Assembly (NCBI RefSeq): GCF_005280735.1
Contig: NZ_CP040078.1
Coordinates: 310,001-374,000 of the forward strand
From: Trinickia violacea
GTDB lineage: Bacteria; Pseudomonadota; Gammaproteobacteria; Burkholderiales; Burkholderiaceae
Length of the DNA stretch: 64,000 nt
Direction of reading: 5' to 3'
The position numbers were made by a program, and so were the translations under genes. Shown in pieces: positions 1 to 8,462 of this stretch (position 1 is its first letter; each line of letters begins with the position of its first letter). The notes below the pieces were generated by a model, which was not told the DNA's origin, made no database searches, and was given only the letters and a program-made list of their open reading frames with translations.

Positions 1-1
1 A

Positions 2-283
2 GCGGTTGAGCGGCTGCGCAGCAAGGTCGAATACACGTCCCTGCCGGCTTTCTTGCTTCCGGAGCCATTTACGCTGCCACAGTTGCAACGGGTGTATGAG
101 ATCGTGCTTGGCCGGCCGGTGGACAAAAGCGGCTTCCGCACGCGCATGCTTGCCGCGGGGTTCCTCGAGGAAACCGGCTACGTCGCTGGGGAATCGAATC
201 GGCCGGCTCTGGGGTATCGGCTCGTGGACCGGCATGCGCCCGTGGTCTTTCCGAGGACTTTCAGTCCACGCGGTGGAAACTGA
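2..283 (+). CDS. NUDIX/NrtR-type protein, C-terminal part (5' end outside window)
   Basis: The reading frame is open from the first bases, so only the last 93 residues are present. The visible part contains an FTLPQLQRVYEIVLG helix followed by a GFRTRML segment. This matches the winged-helix domain that follows the NUDIX fold in NrtR-like regulators and ADP-ribose pyrophosphatase-type proteins. The catalytic NUDIX box would lie upstream, so enzyme and regulator cannot be told apart here. The family is known to act in NAD or ADP-ribose metabolism; the role in this strain is inference. Confidence 0.7.
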   Translation, partial: AVERLRSKVEYTSLPAFLLPEPFTLPQLQRVYEIVLGRPVDKSGFRTRMLAAGFLEETGYVAGESNRPALGYRLVDRHAPVVFPRTFSPRGGN

Positions 284-507
284 CGGAGGAGGCCGATCGA
301 AGTCAGCGATCGGTGACAAAAAAACCCTTCTCTGCTCTATGTAGACCTCTGCATGGCGACCCTGAACCGCCCTTTACGCATGCACAAGGTCAACGGCAGG
401 TCCCGAGATGGAGAAAACCTTCCGCTAACGGTACTTAGGCGCCGACCAACGTCGGGAGAGGGTGGTAGTCTGCCTATCGCGTTCATCCCGCCCGCCCGAC
501 AACGAAC

Positions 508-1455
508 ATGAGCAAACCTTGGAATCCCGGTGACATCGCGCCCCAAACCGGCCGGCGCGTCATCGTCACCGGCGCAAACAGCGGCATCGGCTATCACACC
601 GCGGCAATCTTGGCCCGCCATGGCGCCGAGGTCGTACTCGCGTGTCGCGACGAAGGGCGCGGCGCAAGCGCACTCGCCCGCCTGCGGGGAGAAGTGCCTA
701 CAGCCCAAGCGCAGCTTGCGCAACTCGACCTCGCCAGCCTCGCGTCGGTGCGCGCCTTTGCCGACCGAGAGCTTGCGCTACGCAAGCCGCTCCACCTGCT
801 CGTCAACAACGCGGGCGTCATGGCGCCGCCCCGACGCCTCGAAACCGCCGACGGCTTCGAGCTGCAATTCGGCACGAACGTGCTTGGGCATTTCGCGCTG
901 ACCGGCCTGCTCCTGCCCGCGCTCGAGATGGCTGCGGACAGTTCGCTCGAACGCCCGCGCGTGGTAACGATCGCCTCGATCGCACATAAGCAAGGCCGGC
1001 TCGACTTCGACAACCTTCAGGCAACGCGACGCTACCGGCCGATGTTCGCCTACCGGCAGTCGAAACTGGCCAACCTCATGTTTGCATTCGAACTCGACCG
1101 GCGTTTGCGCGCTGCCCAATCGCGCGTGATGTCGGTTGCCGCACATCCCGGCGTCGCGAATACCAATCTGTTTCGCAGCGGCGACCATTCGCCCGCTAAC
1201 CGGGCGGCCCGCGCCGCCCTTGGTGGTTTTATCGGCGCCGTGCTGAACAGCGACCTGGCAGGCGCGCTGCCGACCCTCTATGCGGCGACTGCACCCGGCG
1301 TCGTCGACGGCGGCTACTACGGCCCGCTCGGCCTGTTCGAGGCGCGCGGCCAACGGGTGGGACCGGCAACGGTCGCATCCCAGGCAAGGGACGAGGCCGA
1401 TGCACGGCGACTCTGGCAGGCGTGCGAGGCACTGACGGGAACGGCGTTCAGATAG
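508..1455 (+). CDS. Short-chain dehydrogenase/reductase (retinol dehydrogenase-like SDR)
   Basis: A 315-residue NAD(P)-dependent oxidoreductase. It shows the Rossmann motif TGANSGIG at residues 21-28, the structural NNAG at 100-103, and the catalytic Ser157, Tyr182 and Lys186 (YRQSK). The length and the long C-terminal segment fit the retinol or WW-domain oxidoreductase-like branch of classical SDRs. The substrate cannot be read from sequence. The gene stands alone, about 140 bases before the Nramp transporter on the same strand. There is no strong ribosome binding site before the chosen ATG, but it precedes the Rossmann strand by the usual distance. Confidence 0.85.
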   Translation: MSKPWNPGDIAPQTGRRVIVTGANSGIGYHTAAILARHGAEVVLACRDEGRGASALARLRGEVPTAQAQLAQLDLASLASVRAFADRELALRKPLHLLVNNAGVMAPPRRLETADGFELQFGTNVLGHFALTGLLLPALEMAADSSLERPRVVTIASIAHKQGRLDFDNLQATRRYRPMFAYRQSKLANLMFAFELDRRLRAAQSRVMSVAAHPGVANTNLFRSGDHSPANRAARAALGGFIGAVLNSDLAGALPTLYAATAPGVVDGGYYGPLGLFEARGQRVGPATVASQARDEADARRLWQACEALTGTAFR

Positions 1456-1596
1456 GTGATGCTTTTGCCAAAACCTTATCGCGATTATTGGAATGTTCAA
1501 TTGTTGTTTCTCGGGGACTCCCGGCATCATTGATCCATGTTCAACGCTGGCGCATCGGCATCCACATGACTGCCCGATTTGAGCTAGAGGATCGAG

Positions 1597-2898
1597 ATGA
1601 GCACCGCTGAAGCACAATTGGGATTGACCGAGCGCACCTCGCGAGGAATCGTCGAAGTACTGGCCGGGCGCAACAAGAACTGGAGCTCGAAGCTGCTGTT
1701 CGCCGGCCCCGCCGTCGTCGCCTCCATTGCGTACATGGATCCCGGCAATTTCGCGACCAACATCCAGGCTGGGGCAAAGTACGGCTATTCACTGCTCTGG
1801 GTGGTGCTCGCCGCGAACATCATCGCGATGCTGTTCCAGGCTCTTTCGGCCAAGCTCGGCATCGTCACGAACCGTAACCTCGCCGAGCTCAGCCGCGAGC
1901 ATTTTCCGGTTGCGGTTGTCTACGGAATGTGGGGCGTGAGCGAGATTGCGGCGATGGCGACAGATCTTGCCGAGTTTCTCGGCGGCGCAATCGGTTTATC
2001 TCTGCTCTTCCACATACCGTTGCTACCCGGCATGATCGTCACGGGTATCGTGACGTATGCCATTCTCACTGGACAGAAGCAGGGCTACCGCCCCCTCGAG
2101 TTGATCATTGGCGGACTTATCGCGGCCGTCGCGTTGTCTTACGTGATCGAACTTCTGATCGTCCATGTAGATTGGCCCGCTGCGATGAAGGGAACATTCG
2201 TACCGCAACTCAGCGGCCCCGGCGCCTTGTCTGTCGCAGTCGGAATTTTGGGCGCAACGGTCATGCCGCACGCGATCTATCTGCATTCAGGTCTGACGCA
2301 ACACCGTACGCGAGCACGCAACCACACGGAACGCTTCAAGCTGGTGCGTTTTTCGAATGTCGAGGTTCTGATTGCCCTTACCGTGGCTGGACTCGTCAAC
2401 ATGGCGATGGTCATCATGGCCTCGGGCGCATTTCACGCGGGCCACCCCGAAGTGGCCGAAATAGAAACGGCGTATCACAGCCTGACGCCGTTACTCGGCT
2501 CCGCTGCGGCCTGCGTCTTTCTCGTTTCATTACTGGCATCCGGCGTATCCAGCTCAGTGGTCGGAACGATGGCAGGGCAGATGATCATGCAGGGTTTCAC
2601 TGGGACGCGTATCCCGGTCGGGATTCGCCGGCTTGTCACCATGGCGCCGGCCTTCTTGGTCGTCGCGCTCGGTGTCAACGCGACCGACGCTTTGATTTAC
2701 AGTCAGGTCGTGCTGAGCTTCGCGTTACCCGTGCCGATGATCGCCCTGGTTATTCTGACCTCACGCCGCGACGTGATGGGCGCGTTTGCGAATCGTGGAT
2801 GGGTGGCCTGCGCGGCCATTCTTGGCACTGTCGTGATTCTGGCTCTCAATGCAGTCCTGCTGTTGCAAACGTTCGGCGTCTCGATACCCGGGCTGTAA
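1597..2898 (+). CDS. mntH: Nramp family divalent metal (Mn2+/Fe2+) transporter
   Basis: A 433-residue polytopic inner-membrane protein with about 11 hydrophobic segments. The two Nramp metal-binding signatures are present: DPGN at residues 48-51 in TM1 and MPH at 223-225 in TM6. The family imports Mn2+ and Fe2+ with protons. An AGAGGA-like ribosome binding site lies a few bases before the ATG. No Fur or MntR box was recognised in the roughly 140 bases upstream. The symbol follows the usual bacterial name; some Nramp relatives carry other metals. Confidence 0.88.
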   Translation: MSTAEAQLGLTERTSRGIVEVLAGRNKNWSSKLLFAGPAVVASIAYMDPGNFATNIQAGAKYGYSLLWVVLAANIIAMLFQALSAKLGIVTNRNLAELSREHFPVAVVYGMWGVSEIAAMATDLAEFLGGAIGLSLLFHIPLLPGMIVTGIVTYAILTGQKQGYRPLELIIGGLIAAVALSYVIELLIVHVDWPAAMKGTFVPQLSGPGALSVAVGILGATVMPHAIYLHSGLTQHRTRARNHTERFKLVRFSNVEVLIALTVAGLVNMAMVIMASGAFHAGHPEVAEIETAYHSLTPLLGSAAACVFLVSLLASGVSSSVVGTMAGQMIMQGFTGTRIPVGIRRLVTMAPAFLVVALGVNATDALIYSQVVLSFALPVPMIALVILTSRRDVMGAFANRGWVACAAILGTVVILALNAVLLLQTFGVSIPGL

Positions 2899-3043
2899 AT
2901 GTAGCGCTGAGCACCTTCCAGTTGCCGGGTCGAAAGCGCGAAGCGATGTAGTACCTCGGTCGTGCAACGACACCTTGTGCCTCGAGCCGCCAAACGGATC
3001 GCCGCACCGACCGATTGGGGCTACGTGGAGATTGGCGCATCGA

Positions 3044-3580
3044 TCATGGGTGCCCGCCACTTGTTAGCTCTTCGCCGGGATGCCGGCCTCTCCGCATTGA
3101 GGACTGGTTTTGGTGTTGCAGAAGAATCCGGAATACGAATCCATGAGTGATTAGGAGTAGCGGTACAACGAGAGTTGGAATGAAGTAAGTGGCGCCCAAC
3201 TGCCCCGCCACAAGACCTGCATGAATGGCCTGATAGAACGCGTTCAAAAGATCCGCCAAGCCCCACCAGTTGAAGATCCATGCGATAACAATGCCGGCCC
3301 CGCGTGGCAGCGATACCAGCGAGAGCAACGCGAGTGTCGCGGCAACCAAGTCCCCGTAGGCGGCGGAATGCGCGAAGGCGGATGGCAGTTCGGGCGACAC
3401 GACACCTGGGACGAGGAATGCCAACCCAACAAAGCGGAAGCTGTGCAACATGAGAAGAGGCCGCAGCGCTTCGTCACGCTGCAAGAGGCGGAGTTTTGGC
3501 CAGATGTATCGCTTCGCGACGATTCCCCACGCGCTGAAACTGAATGCGATGCTAACGAAAAACCAGAGTTGCGGCTGCAT
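3044..3580 (-). CDS. Hypothetical inner-membrane protein
   Basis: A 178-residue protein with an N-terminal hydrophobic segment (QLWFFVSIAFSFSAWGIVA) and about four further membrane spans, ending in a charged tail rich in Arg, Gly and Ser. I do not recognise a named domain. It lies just downstream of the NmrA-type gene on the same strand, about 45 bases after that gene's start-distal end is reached in reverse order, so it is probably a separate unit. It looks like a small uncharacterised membrane family of Proteobacteria. No function is proposed. Confidence 0.6.
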   Translation of the reverse strand: MQPQLWFFVSIAFSFSAWGIVAKRYIWPKLRLLQRDEALRPLLMLHSFRFVGLAFLVPGVVSPELPSAFAHSAAYGDLVAATLALLSLVSLPRGAGIVIAWIFNWWGLADLLNAFYQAIHAGLVAGQLGATYFIPTLVVPLLLITHGFVFRILLQHQNQSSMRRGRHPGEELTSGGHP

Positions 3581-3624
3581 GACTCTCTCCTTTGGTTCAA
3601 ATTCCCGCGATCGACTGTGAGAAC

Positions 3625-4725
3625 CTAAGCGCGCAGCGTGCGTAGCTCTGCGATCACGGCGTCTCGCTCCGCGTGAGCCATGACGTGCTCGTTCAGCCAG
3701 ACCTTGGACTCAGGCGCAAACTGCGGTTCTGACGGGAATGGACGGCGCAGCTCGCGGTCGTAGCGGTCGAGATCGAAACCGGGGCTGAGCGGGGCGATCA
3801 CGAACTGCGTGAACTGGCGAAGCCAATTGCCGAACGTTCGCCGGTTGCGTGGAAGCGCCGCGTAGCGACGCGCGATTGTCTCGAAGTCCTCGGCGGGCTG
3901 ACCGGTTACATCGAGCACGTCGGAGGTCGGTGCGCCCAGCTCAAAGGCCCCGCGTTTGTGATCGTCAATGTAGTAGCGGATGCCGCTAATCAAGTCGATC
4001 GGCAAGCCCCCCATCCGGGCGGCTTTCATGAATAGCCAAGTCGGAATCGGTACGGCCCTGACGGGTCGCCCGACGGCCCGGCCGATCGCCTTGGCCATGT
4101 CCCTCGCACCAAGGAGTTCCGGCCCAGTGGGGCGGTAGCGCTTCCCGGCGTGCCGCGCGGGATCCATCAGGGCCGCGACGCCGACCCGCGCGATATCCTC
4201 GTTGGACGGTGGTGCGTTACGGCTATCGCCAAAGATCCAAGGAAATACTCCAAGGTGCGCAGCAAACCCAGTCAATTCGAGGTAAGCGTCAGCGAAGAAG
4301 CCCGGCCTCACGATCGTATGCGCGACTCCAGGCGTCATCGAGAACAGCCGATCGACGAGCCAGAGTTGGCGGGTCATGAGGGCGGGATGCGAAGGACTCG
4401 ACAGCCATTGGGTCAGACTAACAATGTGTTCGAGCCGCGATTCCCTAGCGGCGACCGCGAAGGCGACCGCGCCTTGAATCATGTAAGGATCGAAAGGGGG
4501 GCAATAGTAGGCGCGCTGAACGTCCTTCAGCGCGTCGGCGACGCGCTCGACATCACTCATGTCGACGATCGCTATCTCGGCCCCCCGCGCTTTTAGCTGC
4601 GCGCTGCGGCCGTCTTCTCGATGCACCATAGCGCGCACGGGATAGCCGGCCTTCAGCAGTTCGGCAACGACGACGCTGCCTGTCTTTCCGGTCGCGCCGG
4701 TTACGAGGATCCTTGGCTTGAGCAC
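3625..4725 (-). CDS. NmrA-like NAD(P)-binding protein
   Basis: A 366-residue protein whose N-terminus carries the nucleotide-binding motif GATGKTG (residues 10-16) of atypical SDRs of the NmrA/HSCARG class. These proteins sense NAD(P) or act as reductases on small quinones and similar substrates. A C-terminal extension of about 90 residues follows the NmrA domain. The gene is divergent from a TetR regulator, and the 87 bases between them hold two copies of a 19-base element in inverted orientation, so it is probably the repressor's main target. The substrate is unknown. Confidence 0.8.
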   Translation of the reverse strand: MLKPRILVTGATGKTGSVVVAELLKAGYPVRAMVHREDGRSAQLKARGAEIAIVDMSDVERVADALKDVQRAYYCPPFDPYMIQGAVAFAVAARESRLEHIVSLTQWLSSPSHPALMTRQLWLVDRLFSMTPGVAHTIVRPGFFADAYLELTGFAAHLGVFPWIFGDSRNAPPSNEDIARVGVAALMDPARHAGKRYRPTGPELLGARDMAKAIGRAVGRPVRAVPIPTWLFMKAARMGGLPIDLISGIRYYIDDHKRGAFELGAPTSDVLDVTGQPAEDFETIARRYAALPRNRRTFGNWLRQFTQFVIAPLSPGFDLDRYDRELRRPFPSEPQFAPESKVWLNEHVMAHAERDAVIAELRTLRA

Positions 4726-4745
4726 GATAACCTCCTAGCAGTACC

Positions 4746-4795
4746 GGTACCGATAAGTACCATATCGTTGCTCCAGTATGGTACTCTGTGGTACC
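4746..4795. promoter_or_regulatory. Paired operator between NmrA gene and TetR gene
   Basis: Two 19-base elements lie in inverted orientation at 4746-4764 and 4777-4795. Both have the form GGTACC-N4-AGTACCATA, with only the four internal bases differing, and each also contains inner GGTACC/GGTACT dyads. The pair is centred in the short divergent intergenic region. Such spacing is typical of a TetR dimer-pair operator that controls both genes. The assignment to the adjacent regulator is inference. Confidence 0.75.
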
Positions 4796-4812
4796 GAAAG
4801 TCAAGGAAGACG

Positions 4813-5481
4813 ATGATGCCCACGGTATCGCTGGCAAAGGAAGGTCAAGAAGGCCGCGACGAAACTGAGGTGCGCGCGCGCATCCTCGATGCAGCGTTCG
4901 CGGCGTTCATGAAGAGTGGCTACGCGGCGACCAGCACGCTTGAGATCGCCACGCGCGCGCGCGTTTCGAAACGAGAGCTGTACGCACTGGTGGGCAACAA
5001 GAAGGAACTATTAATCGCATGCATCAGCGCGCGCGCCACGCGATTGCAGGTACCCGCTGACTTGCCCGTGCCCCACGATCGCGAGACCCTCGCGCAAGTA
5101 CTGACCTCCCTCGGCACGCAGCTCGTCCGCGAGATAACCGATCCAACGGTCATAGCGGTATTCCGACTGGCGATCGCCGAGGCCGTCCACGCGCCCGAGG
5201 TGGCGCAAGCGCTCGACTCCATAGGACGCGAGACGAGTCGTGCCGCCTTGCGTCAAATCATGGGCCAGGCTCAGACGTCCGGACTTCTCGAAGGCCGTCC
5301 CGCCGAACTTGCCGAACTGTTCGGCGGGTTGCTGTGGGGTAACTTGATGGTCAGCCTGCTGCTCGGCGTGGCCGAGCAGCCGAACTCACGCGAACTCGCG
5401 GCTCGTGCCCGCGCCGCGACTGCCGCGTTTCTTCAACTTCATCCGCTCCCGATTAACGCTGCGCCCCGCCGGCGCACCTAG
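4813..5481 (+). CDS. TetR/AcrR family transcriptional regulator
   Basis: A 222-residue regulator. The N-terminal TetR helix-turn-helix spans about residues 20-65 (ILDAAFAAFMKSGYAATSTL, then VSKRELYALVGNKKELL). The C-terminal part resembles the AefR-like TetR C-terminal domain. The ATG at 4813 is preferred over upstream in-frame codons because those would run through the operator region; a second ATG follows directly at 4816. It is transcribed away from the NmrA-type gene and probably represses it and itself. Confidence 0.85.
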   Translation: MMPTVSLAKEGQEGRDETEVRARILDAAFAAFMKSGYAATSTLEIATRARVSKRELYALVGNKKELLIACISARATRLQVPADLPVPHDRETLAQVLTSLGTQLVREITDPTVIAVFRLAIAEAVHAPEVAQALDSIGRETSRAALRQIMGQAQTSGLLEGRPAELAELFGGLLWGNLMVSLLLGVAEQPNSRELAARARAATAAFLQLHPLPINAAPRRRT

Positions 5482-5552
5482 TTCGCGTCTTCCCGAAGCG
5501 GCCGTTCGCGAACGAACAATGACGCGGCGGGCAGCCGTGACGGCGGGTTTCC

Positions 5553-5927
5553 TCAACGCTTTGGGCGAGAAAATATGTTGACGAGATTCCCGTCAGGGTC
5601 GCGCAGCAAGAGCGAGCGATTGCCCCACGGCATCAACGTCGTCGGCATCACGATGTTTGTCCCGGACGCATTCATCCGTTCGAATACCGCGTCAACGTCC
5701 TCCACTTCGAACTCCAGGATCGCCGATTGATTTGCAGCCGCAGTGGCAGCACCGACATTGAAAAGCTCGATCAGATGCTCCGACGAAATCGCAAGCGTCG
5801 CTCCTTCGAACCGCATTTCGGCAAATCCATCGGCCGGACGTACAGCCTCGATACCGGAAAGCCTTTGATAAAACTCCACCAGCCCATCGATATCCTGCGA
5901 AACAACACGAACCGATGCGAACTTCAT
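5553..5927 (-). CDS. VOC family (glyoxalase/bleomycin resistance-like) protein
   Basis: A 124-residue protein with the paired beta-alpha-beta-beta-beta modules of the vicinal oxygen chelate fold, beginning MKFASVRVVSQDIDGLVEFY and ending in the typical RDPDGNLVNIF segment. Members bind metals or small hydrophobic ligands and act as lyases, dioxygenases or drug-binding proteins. It lies 32 bases downstream of the WYL regulator on the same strand, so the two are probably cotranscribed. The specific ligand is unknown. Confidence 0.8.
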   Translation of the reverse strand: MKFASVRVVSQDIDGLVEFYQRLSGIEAVRPADGFAEMRFEGATLAISSEHLIELFNVGAATAAANQSAILEFEVEDVDAVFERMNASGTNIVMPTTLMPWGNRSLLLRDPDGNLVNIFSRPKR

Positions 5928-5959
5928 TTTGAGCTCCTCGCCAAGAAAGGAAGCTCAGT

Positions 5960-6682
5960 CTAATGATTGATACTGTCAGATTCTGGCAGTATCGTGCGGC
6001 TGGCGACGTGATTGCGCCTACGCCACTCACGAAGCAGTGTTGACCGCCTTTTGGGGTAGCGCTCTTCCAACGGCTCGACGTTAGAGATCCGGTCCGAACG
6101 GAAATTCCGAAAATCAGCTCGAAGCTCGCACCAACACATCAGGACTCGCGCCTGGTCGAAATACACCAATGCAAAGGGCCAAACGACACGCTGCGAGTGA
6201 ATACCGCTGGCGTCCACGTATGTAATCTTGAGCTTCTGCTCTTCTCGGACTGCGGCACGCAGAAGGTCCGGCGAGACTTTGTGGGCAGGTCTCTTCAACG
6301 GCGCGCCGACTAGCAGCGAAGACTCCTCCAGTTCGCGACGCAGTTCAGTGGGCAGTATGGCGGCTATCTTCGCGAGCGTGCTCAGCGCACCGGACGATAG
6401 CGTCTCGTCGCAGCGATCGGCCACCCAGCGCATGCCAAGAACCAGGGCGTCGAGTTCCTCTGAGCGAAACATCATGGGCGGCAGCATGAAACCCGGTTTC
6501 ATAACGTAACCAACGCCCGGTTCCCCCTCGATCATTGCTCCTTGCGCCTGCAAACTGGCGATGTCCCGGTATAGCGTGCGGATGCTCACGCCGAGCTCCT
6601 CGGCCAGGGCTTGGCCACGCACGGGACGTCGATAACGGCGTAACACTTGCAGGAGATGAAGGAGACGTTCGGAGCGGGACAT
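5960..6682 (-). CDS. WYL-domain (YafY-type) transcriptional regulator
   Basis: A 240-residue regulator with an N-terminal DeoR-type winged helix-turn-helix (ELGVSIRTLYRDIASLQAQG) and a central-to-C-terminal WYL domain that binds small ligands or nucleic acid. It precedes a VOC gene on the same strand, an arrangement common for YafY-type regulators that control small detoxifying proteins. The start ATG gives the canonical MSRSERLLHLLQVLR beginning. No operator was identified in the 215 bases upstream. Confidence 0.85.
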   Translation of the reverse strand: MSRSERLLHLLQVLRRYRRPVRGQALAEELGVSIRTLYRDIASLQAQGAMIEGEPGVGYVMKPGFMLPPMMFRSEELDALVLGMRWVADRCDETLSSGALSTLAKIAAILPTELRRELEESSLLVGAPLKRPAHKVSPDLLRAAVREEQKLKITYVDASGIHSQRVVWPFALVYFDQARVLMCWCELRADFRNFRSDRISNVEPLEERYPKRRSTLLREWRRRNHVASRTILPESDSINH

Positions 6683-6897
6683 ACGTGAATCCTGATATCA
6701 GCACTGAAGCAAATCGACGACGCTATCGGTTAGAGTGCGCGCCGCTCATCCAAGCGCAAGTGCGTATGTCAATTCGGACCTGGGTCGCCATCGTTGGTAA
6801 ATAATATCTTCGGTGTAACCCGAAGCGCTTTTGGACGAACTAGCGTGACGGATCAGCTAATCTGACCAGATCGTGTCTTTAGGCGCCCGTCTGGAGC

Positions 6898-7491
6898 TCA
6901 ATTACTGCCGGGCTCGAGAAGCGCCAACGCTGGCCGTACAACTCCCTCCAGCAACACCCGCTCCGGTCTTGTGCGTGCAAGCACCCGTATACCGAGATGT
7001 ACCCCCAGCAGCAACCGGGCAAGATCATCAGCAGGCTGTGCAGTTGAAATCTCGCCAGCCTGCTGACCAGCTCGCACACAACGCCGAAAAAACGCTTCGA
7101 CTTCCACCAATACCTTCGCGATCATCGCCTGAAACTCGGCGTCATGGGGTGCAACCTCAAGCGCCGAATTCACCAGCAGGCATCCCTTACGATCCCTGTC
7201 GCGGATCGACCGCTCGACAATCTCCCTGAAGAATGCCTTGATGGCATCCAGGGGCGGCAGGCTCCGCTCAAACCTCGATACTCGGTCGCCAAAGCTCGTT
7301 TCGACATAACGCGTCAGCGCTCGTTGAAACAGCGACCGTTTGTCCCCGAACGCGTTGTATAGGCTCGCCCCCGTAATACCCATGCCCTGCGCCAGGTCCC
7401 GAACGGAAGTGGCCTCATAGCCATAGATCCAAAACTGGCGAGCGGCCGCATCGAGGACCGCGTTTTCATCGAATTCCCGTGGTCGGGTCAT
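6898..7491 (-). CDS. TetR family transcriptional regulator
   Basis: A 197-residue TetR protein. The helix-turn-helix is visible as ATSVRDLAQGMGITGASLYN followed by AFGDKRSLF. The C-terminal domain resembles that of regulators of SDR and nitroreductase-type genes. It reads divergently from a GST-SDR gene remnant at 7667. The intervening DNA contains a 26-base palindrome (7556-7581), the likely operator. Because the divergent target is a truncated fusion, this regulator may have lost its original target. Confidence 0.87.
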   Translation of the reverse strand: MTRPREFDENAVLDAAARQFWIYGYEATSVRDLAQGMGITGASLYNAFGDKRSLFQRALTRYVETSFGDRVSRFERSLPPLDAIKAFFREIVERSIRDRDRKGCLLVNSALEVAPHDAEFQAMIAKVLVEVEAFFRRCVRAGQQAGEISTAQPADDLARLLLGVHLGIRVLARTRPERVLLEGVVRPALALLEPGSN

Positions 7492-7555
7492 GCTTTAACT
7501 CCGGTCATCGCGTAACGTCCTGCCGGTCGGCATTGCGACGTCACGCACGTTGCGA

Positions 7556-7581
7556 CATTCTAGATCAACTGATCTAGAATG
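7556..7581. promoter_or_regulatory. Palindromic operator of the divergent TetR regulator
   Basis: A perfect inverted repeat with 12-base arms: CATTCTAGATCA at 7556-7567 and its exact reverse complement at 7570-7581, separated by the two bases AC. It lies 65 bases upstream of the TetR start and 86 bases upstream of the GST-SDR remnant. The size and symmetry fit a TetR dimer site; the pairing with this regulator is inferred from position. Confidence 0.8.
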
Positions 7582-7666
7582 ACTTGGGGGCGATAGCAAA
7601 CGTCCGCTGACGACTTACAACAACCATCGTGCACCAGGCGGTCCTAACGGAGAGCGCAGGAACACC

Positions 7667-7900
7667 ATGATCGACTTATATTTTCACCCTACACCCAACC
7701 CTGCAAAGGTTGCCCTGATGCTCGAGGAAACAGGTCTCGAATATGAACTGCATCCGGTTGACACCAAAAAGGGTGAACAACACCTCGAAACCTTCCTTAA
7801 GGTCAATCCGAACCGCAACGACCCTGCCGCGCTTGACCGACGCTTTGCCGGCATGAAAGCCGCGCTCGAGGATGCGGTCAGGGACCACTCTGCCCTTTGA
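7667..7900 (+). pseudogene. Fusion remnant: glutathione S-transferase N-terminus joined to SDR C-terminus
   Basis: A 77-residue in-frame chimera. Residues 1-48 (beginning MIDLYFHPTPNPAKVALMLE) match the thioredoxin-like N-terminal start of bacterial glutathione S-transferases up to the VNPN position. The last 28 residues (NDPAALDRRFAGMKAALED, ending AVRDHSAL) match no GST, but closely resemble the end of the SDR fragment at 18007. A deletion between two adjacent genes, sharing a short AAC-GC-AA stretch at the junction near 7811-7820, would explain it. The product probably lacks activity. Confidence 0.75.
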
Positions 7901-8462
7901 CCCGGGAGTCAAAACCTTGTACTCCGCGGAGCAGCGTCTGAAAGCTTTGTTTATCACGGGTCTGGCAGGCAGCGCATCCGAGTATCACTCGTTCCTGAGT
8001 GAACTGACGCGTCACCTGCGGGGCTATCTTCGCAAGCGGATTCCACAACTTCACGACGACGTCGAGGACCTCGTTCAGGAAATCCTGCTGGCCGTGCATA
8101 ATGCGCGTCATACCTACCGCCCGGATGAGCCGCTGACCGCTTGGGTCCATGCGATCGCGCACTATAAGCTGATGGATTTCTTTAGAACACGTGCGCGACG
8201 GGAGTCGTTGCACGAACCACTTGGCGAGCACGACGACATCTTCACCGAGGCGGACGACGAAGCGGCAGATGCCCGACGTGATATCGGAAAACTACTGGTG
8301 CAGCTGCCCGCCAGGCAACGGGTGTCGATCATGCACGTCAAGCTGCAGGGACTGTCCATTGCAGAGGCCGCCCAGTTGACGGGCTTATCGGAGTCGGCCG
8401 TCAAGGTCAGCATCCACAGGGGACTCAAGGCTCTGGCAACGCATGTCCGGAGAATTGCATGA
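7872..8462 (+). CDS. ECF RNA polymerase sigma factor (sigmaF-like), upstream buf copy
   Basis: A sigma-70 family ECF factor of 181-196 residues. Region 2 shows DDVEDLVQEILLAVHNARHT with the LTAWVHAIAHYKLMDF helix; region 4 ends with LTGLSESAVKVSIHRGLKAL. It is very similar to the sigma factor at 11791. The start is uncertain: ATG 7872 overlaps the fusion remnant, while TTG 7917 gives a protein that better matches the paralogue. No GTAACC-type promoter lies upstream, unlike the second locus, so the deletion at 7667-7900 may have removed it. It overlaps nrsF by four bases. Confidence 0.88.
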   Translation: MRSGTTLPFDPGVKTLYSAEQRLKALFITGLAGSASEYHSFLSELTRHLRGYLRKRIPQLHDDVEDLVQEILLAVHNARHTYRPDEPLTAWVHAIAHYKLMDFFRTRARRESLHEPLGEHDDIFTEADDEAADARRDIGKLLVQLPARQRVSIMHVKLQGLSIAEAAQLTGLSESAVKVSIHRGLKALATHVRRIA

